Shown here one piece after another: positions 1 to 12,373 of a stretch of 64,000 bases of DNA; position 1 is the stretch's first letter; every line of letters starts with the position of its first letter. Origin of the DNA: Vigna angularis (lineage: Eukaryota > Streptophyta > Magnoliopsida > Fabales > Fabaceae); contig NC_068973.1 of NCBI RefSeq assembly GCF_016808095.1, forward strand, positions 31,552,077 through 31,616,076, given 5' to 3'. The position numbers and the translations under genes were made by a program. The notes beneath the pieces are model-generated. The model saw only the letters and a list, made by a program, of their open reading frames with translations. It had not been told where the DNA came from and searched no databases.

Positions 1-929
1 AAACAAAATAAAACCCGAACGAACGCTCAAGGACGAACGTCCTTGAGTACAAATCCAACATAACGGACGAATGTGCAAAAGTCGCACACCACACATAAGA
101 GTTTTACAAATTTAAGATAAACGTACAAGAAACCTGACCGAACGGTTTACACAGGATAATTACTGAACGGTCGAATTAACTCAAAAGAAAACAAGAGATG
201 GTCGAACGACCACTCAATTCAACTAAATACAATACTGGCCGAGCGATCTCACTGCTCGATCTTCACTTCAACATCAACCAGGCTCTCTTCATTCAATGCT
301 TCTTCCAAACGCTCATCTCCCTCTGCTCACACCCACACGGATGATCATTGCAATGACAAGACGGACGTACAAGTACAATGGACAACACAAGGAAAACGAA
401 AGGGTAAGCTTACGTAATTTAACTCATGCATCAACACATAATTTCTAGCAAACAGTTCATTTCACACATACATATCAACGTACGCATTCATCATACATCA
501 CATAATTTAACGCATGTACAAAATAAAACTCAACACGACTGACTGTCCGGACTGTATGAAATCTGCGTAGTTACAGGCGTTCACGCACCCGGGTGGTGTG
601 GTAACTGGCATCCTCATCAGCTGCCACCCGAGGTTAGTCCGTTCTTACGTCGCCCACGTTAACTTATGGACTAAGGACCTCCTGCCGTTCCCACGCATGA
701 CGTGCGTCCTCTACTTGAGAACGAGCACTCACGGAACATCAGGATGAACAGCCAGCATTAACTATCCACAGTCATACTTTACAACTTTCAACATTCAACC
801 ATGAGTCGTTCCTGCCTGGAACGCTCGTTCAATATTCATAACTTTCATATCATCTCAAATACTGTTCATCATTCATTATTCATCAATCCATAATCATTTT
901 CATCATTCATAACAAAATCACCAAAAGCC

Positions 930-2300
930 GAACGTTCTGTCCCCAAAGATCGAGGACTAACGTTGTAAGTGAGACCAAAAGGACGTTCGTTTGAATCAAA
1001 GACCGAACGCTAAAAGCGAGACCAAAAGACGCTCGTTCGGAACGAAGACTGAACGCTAAAATCTGCAGAAAATTCCAATAGTACTGTTCATTGGACGAAC
1101 GCTATTTAGTGGGAGAAGAGAACGAGCGCTCAAAACGATACCGAGTACTATTCGGACGAACGCTTAATTCAAAGAAGAGCACTATTAGGCCGAACGCTCA
1201 GTTGGAGACCGAGCACTATTTATAACGAACGCTCAGTTGGAGACCGAACGACACTTTGAGCGTACGTTCGGTGTAAGACCGAACGCCTTCCAGTACAATC
1301 GTCCGGTGTAAGACCGAACGCTATTCTGGGCGAACGTCTGGTGTAAGACTGAACGTCCAGTAACTCAGATTGATAAGTCTTGAAAATAAACTAAGAGAAG
1401 TTTGGAGAAGTAATACGAACGGAAATATGCACTGCTACGTATATATATACAAGTACAAAAAGAGGGAAGTTTATCAGACGTACAACATTTCTACAGTGCC
1501 AAACCGAACGCTCAAACAGAGCATTCTAGGGTGAGGACGCTCGTCCTCAACCAGGGAATTTATCATGTTGACCAACAAACACCGAACGGTCAGAGACCGT
1601 CTCAGTAACGAACGTAAAATATCATGGGAATTACAAAGAGAAGATCAAAACAGTGCTTGGCCGAACGCTCAAGCATGGCAATTTAGGACGAGGACGTTCG
1701 TCCTCAAACAGGGATTTATTAAAATGACAGGATCAACATTTCAAACCTTTTATTAGGGGAAAACCGAACGGTAAATGACTGTTCAGTACGAACGTACATG
1801 TTCATAAAGTCCTCTTACAATTCATTTTTCATTTCCAGTTCCTTTCTCATAGTTCCACTCGTTCACATGAAGAAAATCTCATTTTTCAAACGATTCATAT
1901 CATGTACTTTCATATATTTCATTTCATCCAAGTAACGAACGTTCATGCATCCAAATCAACATATAATATTCTCATACTTTCAAAATAACGAACGTTCATG
2001 CAAATCAGTCATGGCAACATCATACAGTGAAATAACGAACGTTCATACCATCATTTCATCATTCATCATGCATCTATACAGTAAAATAACGAACGTTCAC
2101 ACCCACACATACAACAAAACAGTTAAATTAAGTAAGCTTCCCTTACCCGGAAATGACGAACGTTCACAGATTCTCTACTCAAATTCCAATAACAAGCGCT
2201 CGTTAATCCACTGTTCAGACGAACCCCAATAATGAAAAATCAGAACCGCTCTACTCTAAGAAATACGAACGTACAACTCAAACACAGCTAAGGACGAACG
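930..2300. repeat. Interspersed GAACGTTC / CCGAACGCT palindrome repeats within the LTR
   Basis: The motif (C)GAACG(T/C)TC and variants such as GACCGAACGCT recur many times. The clearest ordered run is five copies of GAACGTTC at 1937, 1990, 2037, 2091 and 2158, spaced 47-67 bp and mostly preceded by AATAAC. A second short tandem near 1260-1360 repeats GTGTAAGACCGAACG. GAACGTTC is a perfect palindrome. The block sits where the related solo LTR at 38644-41046 carries a different set of short repeats. Small ORFs here are by-products. Confidence 0.75.
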
Positions 2301-2794
2301 TCAGAGAGGAAGGAAGAACCTACCAGCTTCACCAGTCGAACGTTCTCTCTGGAACTCCTACGCCGAGCGTCCTTCAATCTTGCCGGAGTGTGGAATGGAG
2401 GAGGTGCAGTGGTGATTTCTTAGAGAGAGAAGGGTGCAGAGAGTGAAGAGAGAAGGAGGAGAGAATTGAATCTGAGAAACTGAAGGAAAGAGGGTGAAGA
2501 GAGAGATCTATCAGAATTAAATTAAGAGGTGAGTGCTCCACTCAGCCGAACGCACGTCTCCACTATACCAGTGCGCGCTCGGCCGGACGCACTACACCAA
2601 CCCACTCTGGACGGTCGACCACTGTACTTTTGCCACGCGTCTTCCACCATCGCCGATGCTCGTTCAGCTGGCCGACCCACTGTTCCCCACTACCGGACGT
2701 GTGGCGGCTGGCGTCCATCAGTGGCTGTCGGGCACTGCTGTCGGCCATGTACACTACTGACGTGGCGCGCTCTCCTGCCGCCACGTGGACGCAC

Positions 2795-2795
<1 letters not shown>

Positions 2796-2832
<37 letters not shown>
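2796..2832. repeat. Poly-T tract (37 nt)
   Basis: An uninterrupted T run. On the minus strand it is an A run just inside the 5' end of the LTR that begins at 2843. Its length may be affected by replication slippage or assembly. Confidence 0.9.
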
Positions 2833-2833
<1 letters not shown>

Positions 2834-2963
2834 AGTCCTCACAACTACACTCCAAATACCTATTTTTCCTTTCAATTTAAAACCTTATCAAAATTCTCTC
2901 AACAATAATAAGATATTCTATATTCAAAGTTTCCAAATAAAACATTTGTAACTCATACAAAAT

Positions 2964-3871
2964 TAGAGTTGTCAAAACGGATAACCCGGCCCGACCCAAC
3001 CCGACTCACCACGGGTTGGTCACTTAGTGAGCCAACCCAACTCGGCTCATTTATTAGCAAGCCAAAAAAATTCGAACTCGACCCGATCCACCACAGGTTG
3101 GTGGGTTAAACGGGTTGGCTCATTGGCTCACTTAATTAACTTTTTTTTCACTTCTTTTTCTCAGATTTTTATAACATGTTACTTTGATCGATCAAATTGA
3201 AATAGTAATAATTGGACCAATTGATATAAAAGAAAATGAAACAAAAGAAATATATTGTTCTATATATATTCTAAGCTATCAAGCATAAAATTTTGCCAAT
3301 TTAATTTAATGAGACATACACAATCGTTTGACCAAGAAACTACATATAGCCATTAACAAAAATATATAGCACAAGATAGATAGGTCTAAAAACAAGATAA
3401 AACAAATGATATATTCCTGAATTATCCAATCTATAATATTATCCTTCTATTAAATTGGAGTCCTAAATGGATAAATTCACAGTATTATGCTCTCTTGAAG
3501 CATCATCTTCTTTATCTCCATCTATAATATTTTTCAATCTATAATCTTAGGGTTTTATTTGCAGAGGGTAACTTTTGGAAAGATAGCAAAACGAAAGGCT
3601 CTATTACTAAGTAAAAGTTGTGCATTTTGAATAATTAATTTGATTTCAATAAAAAAATAGGATTTGAATAATTAATTTAATTAAAAAAAATAGGTGGGTT
3701 GGTGAGCCAACCCGACCCACCACAGGTTCAACTCGTGTGAGCCGAGTTCTTAGTGAGTCGAGTCAAAATTGGCTCGCATAAAAAAATTTGCATTTTTTTC
3801 CAACTCAACCTGGCTCAAACCCGTGGTGAGCCGGGTTGACTCACGGGTTTCAACTCATTTTGACGACACTA
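2964..3871. mobile_element. Non-autonomous hAT-like element, copy 1 (908 bp)
   Basis: The termini are inverted repeats: TAGAGTTGTCAAAA at the left and TTTTGACGACACTA at the right. The element is flanked by a perfect 8-bp direct repeat TACAAAAT (2956-2963 and 3872-3879), the target duplication length of hAT transposons. Subterminal regions are rich in GGGTTGG, CCAACCCGACCC and GTGAGCC motifs, and the middle is AT-rich. There is no transposase ORF. It is related to the element at 15910-16447. Confidence 0.88.
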
Positions 3872-3879
3872 TACAAAAT

Positions 3880-6800
3880 CAATTATCTCAAATTTCATGT
3901 ATAATTTTTAATTAATCATTTGCTTGAAATTTCATAATCAAACAATAACCATTAATCATTCCACATTTTTAAACTAATTCCAAAAAGTTTTCACTTTCTA
4001 GGACTAACTTAACATTTATATCTGACTTACTTACAAGATGCAAAAATAATAGTTTTCCTTACTTAAATCGTTAGAGCTAGAAGAAATACCTTCCAATAAC
4101 TAACAAATTCATAACTCCTAAAGATTTATAATACATATTCAAACACAATTAAATCTCAATATAAGATTAAACAAGTTACGAGATTCATTTTGTTCAACTA
4201 ACCAAATCAAAATAGAACTTTGTTATGAACAAGAAACTTTATCACAAAATAGACTTTTTATGTATATTGTAGCTTAGAAGTAATTATGGAAGACATAAAT
4301 TTATGTATGTTGCATTTACGTCTATTACAACCATAACTAGAAAAAAATTATATTTTTTTGTGAGATTTGCACCAATTTTTTTTCTTTTTCTTCTTCCTTT
4401 TCTCCTTTTCTTCTTCATCTAATAAACTTATAATTACATAAACATAAAACATCTAATAAATCTAAAATTAATCAAACATCTAATATAAACCAAAATTCAT
4501 AAAACCCACGTCCAAGATAAACAAAGAGAACATTCATGCAAAACAATGATTGAGTTATCCAAAAACAGTCACACACCTACACTATAAAGATAAAAGATGC
4601 AAAACTAAACTCAATACAGAAAAATATCCAAAGAGAAAGAAGTTTCTCAAAGCTTTACACACGAAAATGTCTCTAAACATACCTTTTAGTCATAAATGAA
4701 AACTCTAGCACCCTTACAAAGTTTGTCGCCATTAATAGTGTTGTTAATGCAAGGAAGAAAGTACGAATTAGTTCGTTTTGCATATTTTTTTCTTAAAGTT
4801 TTATATCTAATTTACAGGAGTCAAACATAAACTTACGTCTGACCCAATGAGTAACAAATGCAAATTTATATATCTGACTTATAGGATCAAATATAAATTT
4901 TAAAATTTACATGTAACCTCTATAAGTAAGACGCAGATTTTGACTAATTAATTTCAAAACTATCACCATATATTTTTCATATCTAATATCAATAGATCAA
5001 ACATAAATTATGACAACTTGGGAGGCAATTATTAAATTAGTAAAAAAGAATAAAAAAAACTATGTAGAACAAAAGACATTTATTCTGATTTGAAAACTAA
5101 CTGACTAGAAAGAATAGTCACCTCACAAACTACTCAAAGGTAAAGTAATAATTTAAAAGAAATTTTGGAAGATAGAAAAATTGGAAAGGAAAAGAAAGGT
5201 TACATATAAAAAAAAAGTGAAAGAGGCTTATTACAGGTAAATATTTGAATGATTTTAGTCTATAGACATGCTATTTAATCTATTTTACTCCCAACATTTT
5301 GGTTAGAAAAAGTAAAATATTTTATAAGGTTATGTGTAGAAACTAAAATGAGTAATTTTTAAGTTCGCGAGCAATAAAAGTATGCAAGTATAAGAATTTA
5401 ATAAATTAAATTTTAAGGTTTAGAAAAATGTAATTGATTTAAGGTTATAAAGTTTAAAATTACGTATATCCTTACAAACCACTTAAAAGGTGTTAAATAA
5501 TATTTAAAATTATATAGAAAAATATTTAATATTTTCTTTAATTTTCCAAAAAATAAGGACAATAAGTTATAAATGAAAAAAGTTTTAGAAGATTTTATAT
5601 TAATTTTTAATATTAATTTATATTAATTTTTAATATTTTTCGTATTTAAATGCTGTAAATAGTAAATTATTAACTTTAAGTTTTCCGTTTTAATTAACAT
5701 ACTTTTAAACATTTTAGAAGAAGATAAAAATATTTAAAAGTTAAGATTAATTTATATTTTAATTCAAAATGAAAAGGTAAATAAGTTATAAATGAAAATC
5801 TATCAAAGTTAAATCATACGTATAATTTAATTTTAACTTATGGAAACATTCATTACTTTTTTTAATATCATCCTTTTATTATATAAGTTACACTCATTTG
5901 ACATTAGATGGTGTATAATGAGAAAAATTGTGCAAGTTTTCATAATTTACAGAAAATATGATGCGTGATTAGTGAAACATATCTTTTTCAATTATAATTT
6001 TTTTATTTTAAAAACTAAAGTACAAAAGAAATTGTTTAAGGAAAATCAAGTTAACATGACAACTATATTTTGATATTACTCACTCATGCGAGCTCTTAAA
6101 CATTCTCAATATTAAATCATTGTTGACCTTACTTTGAGATTGGCACTGCAGGTTTATTTTATAGTTTAAGTTAATTATTTAAATTACGATGGACCCGATA
6201 TCAGTCCGGAACATATAATATATTTCTATAAAACATATAATTATTAATGATTTAAAATACAAATCAACATTTATGTTAAACGAGATGAATTGATAAAAGA
6301 TAATATTTCAATGTTCGAAAAATTAAAGTTTAGTAAATATTAATTAACTTGGATAATCATTTTTATAATTTTTTTCCCAATAATTAGTGTTGAAAAAAGT
6401 GCGAACAAAAGAATTGATGTTATATCAAAGCAAAAGTATATAATAAGTGTACCACAAAACACTGATTCTTTTAAAACTGAACGCAGTAAAATACTATTAC
6501 AATATCAAAGCCAATAATACTTAACTTATATTTCAAAACAAATTTATTACAAAACAATGATTGAATGGATATAGAGAAAAATATTAACGTTACATAATTA
6601 TAAATTTGCACTTGATATTTTTCAATTGATGGAAAGGGTTAAGAAAAAAAGAAGGGTGAATTATACTAAATTATAATGAAAAAATAAAATTTACTTAAGT
6701 TGTTATAATTTCTAGACCCAAACAATTTCTCAAATAAAGTAGTAAATATATAATTTGAAAGCTTATAACTAAGTTTAATACAGCAATATGTTTTTATCAT

Positions 6801-9800
6801 TATTTAAATATATTGGCCTAGTAGATTTTAGTTAAGTTTTTTTTTTTTGTTAAGAAATAGTAATAAGGAAAGAAAATGAAATTGAATGTGAGAGGTTGTT
6901 TATGCACTCTTGCTAAAACTGGGACGAAGCTGTTTTGATGATTGTTAATGATTTGTGGTTCTCTTTTCACTTATTTTTGTTTAGGTTGGTCGAAAAAGAA
7001 AAGAAAAGCCAAAATGATTACTTGAGGGAAAAATAGATTGAGTAGGACTGATAATAGGAGCTTGACACCTCCCTTTGCAGCACCATCAAATCATCATCGT
7101 CACTGTGATTATTCTTCAACCATTATTACGTTTCTTCAACAAACTAATTAAGATATATATGTACACCATAATCTATACATTATAAACAATCATCTATTCA
7201 TAAACAGTCCTTTCTTTATACCATTGTTAACTTCAACTAAAGTAACGATGCAGAACTCCAAAATGTTGCTTTTTTCAGAAAGGAAAACGATGGTAAGTAT
7301 TTTTTTTAACCGGGCGTATCTTTTTGAGTATATGTTTATTAACGGGTATAGAATTGGAATTAAAATTTGATTATACACAAGTTAATAGTTAGAGATTTCA
7401 TGTAATAACTTGATTTTGTAGGGAATAATACGTCTGTTTCTGGCAATTAAGTTATATTTAAAAGTGTAGGTATTAATGTTCTTATATGTATACAAACTAC
7501 TTCGCCTAAAAACACTTTTTTTTTTTTAATCCGAGTTGTCTTTAAATCTTTTTATTTATGAGTATTTTTCTCATCAAGTTGTTAAAATTTTTGTTTGAAG
7601 AATATGTAAATACAGTTTGATACTAAAATCAATTGTGTTATCGATAATAAAAAAAATTTAGCGATAGTATACTTATGAGTTTTGTGTTTCTTGAACCTAA
7701 GATTTATAAGTTTATTTTGTATTAAGTTTTTTTGACCTGATTAATTATCTATAATCTTATGTTATTTTGTGTAAATTACATTTAAGATTATACTACTTAC
7801 TTGAGTGTCTAAGTCTATTCTTTTTTATGTTGATGTGTTAATCGATGTGTTTTCGTTAAATGTTTGAATCATTTAAGCTCTTGGTGACATATTTGGTCGA
7901 TGTGTTCTCTTCAATCATGTAATACAAGTAATATAGTGTCATACTTCATAGTAAAATTTATTTAATCGATTATAGTAATATTTATGAAACTATTTTTAAA
8001 CCATCTAATCTTCAATGTGAAGAGCTATACTAACGAGTTAAATATATTTTTCGTCTCTAAACTATTATAAATAAATTGTGTTTAGTAAACTAAATTATGA
8101 AATATTCTAAGTGTTATAGTTTATCAATGTCAAAATAAAACATAGTTTCCAACCATCAACATGTGAAAGTTATATTTTAGTTTAGTGTGAAACACTGTAT
8201 ACTTTTTTTGTTGAAAAAAATGATTTATGTTGACTTTAATAAAATTAAAGACTAAATACTTTATAATTTAACTTAAAAATAAAACATATTTTTTTAGTAG
8301 TTTAAAAAAAAAATTATTTAACTCAATTTTAAGTTACTGTTATTCAAAATTTAAATAGAAGTAGAAAGTCTTTGTATTGTATTGATTAGAAATGAAATGA
8401 GACTTCCAATTGCACAAAATCTAGGCCTTTAATTTTAGTTTACTAATACTTCCGCAAATCTTCAATTTGGCCTTTATAAATCATGAGAAAAAACAATGAA
8501 ATATATTTTAATAAATTAAGAAAAAAACGACAAAATATATTAAATGTGGAATATTGAATTATAATGAAATTATAGCATATATATACTTGTTATAAAATAA
8601 ATAAATAAAGTCTTTAAACGTGTTCTTGTGAAGTTTATATTGATTTTGGATTACTTAATCTTTTAAAATTATATATACTGGTTTCCCACATTTTCAGTTT
8701 AATTCATGAGCTTTTTTCTCTCTCAATATGTTATGGGCATTTGGTAGCATGATTGGAATTTGACATAAGTACTTGCAATAAGATTCGAATTTTCGAACTT
8801 CGAGTCATAAGTGCCTCCAAATGTACTTTAGCATTTATTCATCATATGACTCATTTTAATATAGCATTAAATTATAAAATTAAATCAAATTATATAAACT
8901 TTGATTTTTTTAAAAATGAAATAATGATAATTGATAAAGGGCAATTTTGTATTTGTAAGAGGAAGAGGTTCTCCCACTACCAACTTATCAGAAACACAAG
9001 AAACTTATTCCCAATCCCCTCTGAGAAAAGGAAAAAAGAATTCTAAAGTTAAGTTAAAGGTATAATATGTAGCTAACATCATGGGCAGCCAGGACCCACA
9101 AACTAAACAACTCCATCATAATTATATTCTCAACCTTCTAAAGTAAATACTTCTTTTTGGGCCACCTAATCACTTTATTATATATAAATATATAAACTTC
9201 TCTTCATATTTTCATCCAGAAAACTGTCTAAATTAATGAAAACAAAATAAATATTGGGCAGCCAATCATGTAGGACAATTATTTGAGTGTTTTTTTTTTA
9301 TTCTATAGGCCTAATTTGTTAACCCTGCTAATAAAAATGGTATCTATACATAGGAAATTCTCATTCTCCTTTTTTTTTCTTCTATTTTCAAGTTTATAAA
9401 TTATCGTTTTATTTAAATTTAATTGATTTTTAAAATTTAACTATTTTTTAAATTAAATGAATAAAAGTAATATATTAAATAAATAAAAATTATCTATAAT
9501 TAAATTGTGAAAATTAGTTATATTTAGTTTCATAATTATAATTTCATTATTTTTTGTTAAAAATGAATATAAATTTATACAACGTACGTATATATTTTCA
9601 TAAGTATAATTAAGGAAATTAAAAAGAAAATTAAAATATTTTGGGATTTAATTTAAGTCTCTAGAATTAATTTATTTTCTATATAATTTAAGTGGTAACA
9701 ATAAAATTTGTTTAGGGATTATCAAATTTTTGAAGATTTATTGAAAGTTTTCTTAATTATTAGGATAGAAACATCATAAAAGGAAGTTGAGAAATATCAT

Positions 9801-10090
9801 AAAAGGTGGATTTTTAAGTTGAATTCAACTTATTTACATTTATTTATATATTATAAATTATGTTATATAAGGTGACCGTTTATTAAAATTATTAAAAAAG
9901 TAGTGGGAAAAAAATGAAAAGAGATATAGCGTGAGAGATGCATGATATGTAATGAAAGATAGCATACGCTTTATTTATTGTTGTTAAAGAGAAAGGATGA
10001 TGAAATGAGAGTAATTTTGTTGTCCAATATGTTTGTTTTTGATTAGTTGAATAGTTAAGAAAGAGAGAGTGGGAGGCATAGAGATTGGAG
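3880..10090. other. AT-rich intergenic DNA without recognisable gene
   Basis: Both strands show only short, low-complexity ORFs with no family resemblance. Scattered A/T runs and short near-repeats are present. I saw no element with clear termini and target duplication. Confidence 0.7.
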
Positions 10091-10745
10091 AAGATTAAAG
10101 AGAGGGAAAACTGTGCGGAAACACGTCCACTATGATCTACCTCTCATGGCTTCCAAAGCATATACGTAAAATTCCATCATTTCCACACCTTTGAAGTAGC
10201 ATCTAGTTCATATCTATGGCTCACTTTGTGTGTGTGGGACTGGTTTTGCCTGTGTGCTTGAGAACGCGTGTGAGACACAAGAGAAGCAAAAGGGAATGGA
10301 CTCGTTAAGAAACATGTAAAAGGGTTTGAAATTATTGTATGAAAGGAAAGGACCCAATGATAAAATATTTTACTGTATGTGTATATCATAGGATAGGGTC
10401 CTGTGATCATATAACCTATTGCCATGTTTGACTAACACCGATGGTGAAAGGTTGTGAAAGGAGGATTTCTTTTTCTTTTTTCTTTTTTTCTTTTGGATTC
10501 AACAGGGTCAGGGGTAGTAGACGCTCACCCACTTCAGAATGCCCACTTAATTGTTATCTTTTCCATCCCTTAAAAAAGCTTAAAACCATCAAGAAAGCAT
10601 TTATGGTAATGCAAAGAATGGTAGTGCTGATAGGCTCTGTGAATGCGGCAACATAGGGAGCCTTTTTATGTGGAACTGCCCTTTTTCATGATTGTGATTC
10701 TGATAGCAATGTGATTAGATTTTACGACCTTCAACTTCCCTTTAC

Positions 10746-10746
<1 letters not shown>

Positions 10747-10832
<86 letters not shown>
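10747..10832. repeat. (AT)n microsatellite
   Basis: An uninterrupted AT dinucleotide tract of about 86 bp. Overlapping ORFs on both strands are just the repeat read as Tyr-Ile. Confidence 0.97.
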
Positions 10833-10835
<3 letters not shown>

Positions 10836-10839
10836 CCGC

Positions 10840-11784
10840 AGTGATGAGAAGATGCCACATGTCGTAAAAACTAATGGTTGTGACCGAATGTTGCTTGTGA
10901 CTTGTGAAGGTGCATGCTTCGGTGATCACTTAGCAGGAGGGTCAACTTGGATAGATCACACTGCACTTGATGTTGACAAGGAGGGACCCAGCCATTCTTA
11001 GATGATCAAACTTCCAATATTGCCTTTTTACGTGCCTAAAATATTGACCTTTCTTACATGTGTGGCTTTGGGACAAGTGCTTTTGGGTAAGTGGCAAGTT
11101 AGTTTAGTTCAGAGCTTAGATCCATCAAACAAACTAGTATGGATTTTCCACTCAAAATTTAACAGATCAATTGAAAAGGAGGAGCAACCATAGCAACCAG
11201 CTGGTTCAGTGCACAAGATAAAAAGTGGGCATTGAGTGGGCTAGAAAGGACTGCTACCACCATATAATGCACAATTCTTGTATCGACCACACATAAATGC
11301 ACATTCCACGTATTTGTGGGGATATTTAATGGGTTTTTCTTGAGGTACACCAGTCCAGTGTGTATATTTTCCTAGCCGACAGTACCACGGACCAATGAAA
11401 AAGACTTGAATTTTTCAGCCGAATTTCAAATTGTATTTTTTAAAGTGGAGTCCTGCAACTGTTTTATTTTATATTCTAAAATTCAGAACTACACCAAAAA
11501 AGGAAAAGAAAAGAAAGTGGCATATTGCTATCTTTCCCATATTTTCTGCCACGTCTCTTTTAAGTTGATTCTTCTGCTTGGTTGGTTAGGCGATGAGTAC
11601 GATGTACAAGACTTATCCGTTTAGTATATGGATCTAGAGTTTGCTCAGAGGCTCTGGCATTTGAATGCTCAGAAACTTTGAATCCGATACAATTGGGTAG
11701 GGTTTGGCCCACACTGTGGATTGTTAAGTCTAAGTGCACTCACTTTATAGACCGTGGCTTGGTGATCCTTAAACAGCGAATGCG

Positions 11785-11819
<35 letters not shown>

Positions 11820-12373
11820 GAGCATACTCACTAACAGCTCACAGGTCACAGATACACCCCGAATGTAATTATGCTATTACGGCGGAAGTTAGATACTACA
11901 GAGTTATACATAACAGCCAAGCCGAAATTCAGGGACTGCAAAAGTGGTTCCAAGTGTCACAGCTGTCACTCAGATTTAAAATATAGAGCAGGATGAAAAT
12001 GACTATATTCCAATATTAACAGGAAAAGGAGCAAAACCAACCCTAGTGAAACACTTATATATCTGATTATTAAAAACAGCAATCAAGAAATGATTTTTTT
12101 TTTCACAACTCCAATTTTCTTCCAGCATGAAAAGAATTCATCTTGCCCATGGACTACAAATTTTACACCCAGGTGTTCTTGTGGTATTTACAACCAAAGA
12201 CATGCTCCGCAAACTGTTGCATCAATTTGGGTCAAATCAAACATCTCGAGCTTCTAATTATACTCTATTTCTTTACATTTAGAAAAAAGGATACGACAAC
12301 TTGTTAAGATATAAGCTATCCAGAATTTCCTGGTAATTCGGGGCTAAAAGAATCATTGAAACAACTTGTCCCG
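10840..12373. other. Intergenic region downstream of the rhomboid-like gene
   Basis: Moderately AT-rich sequence with a GGC microsatellite but no coding frame I recognise. The part nearest 12373 is probably the 3' UTR of the minus-strand rhomboid-like gene. Confidence 0.55.
11788..11820. repeat. (GGC)n trinucleotide microsatellite
   Basis: About ten GGC units in an otherwise AT-rich setting. The ORF across it (poly-Ala in one frame) has no other coding character, so I treat it as a simple repeat. Confidence 0.93.

Larger units (their letters stand above)
1..2843 (-). mobile_element. Long LTR of an LTR retrotransposon (one end outside window)
   Basis: Read on the minus strand, this starts at 2843 with TGTGAGGACTC, followed by a long A-run. 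It then shows landmarks in the same order as the bounded solo LTR at 38644-41046: a TC-rich leader (about 2400-2520), a GCTGGTAGG site near 2330, GGTAAGGGAAGC near 2148, a block of short repeats, an AGGAGGTCC/GACTAACCTCG block near 620-690, and GCTTACCCTT with ATGATCATC near 340-410. The two are therefore related LTRs in opposite orientation. The far end of the LTR, and any internal domain, lie left of the window, so I cannot say whether it is solo or part of a full element. No gag-pol coding is visible. A Ty3/gypsy origin is a guess from LTR length. Confidence 0.7.

Noticed and set aside
2529..2908. Overlapping ORFs with poly-Phe or poly-Lys
   Set aside because: They run through a 37-T tract inside an LTR, have no domain and lie in GC-rich repeat sequence.
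3140..3690. Possible gene inside hAT copy 1
   Set aside because: The interior is AT-rich with only short ORFs; nothing resembles a hAT transposase.
10666..11001. Tyr-Ile repeat ORFs on both strands
   Set aside because: They are the AT dinucleotide microsatellite read in frame.
11678..11986. ORF with a poly-Ala run
   Set aside because: The run is a GGC microsatellite; the surrounding residues show no conserved motif and no splice context.
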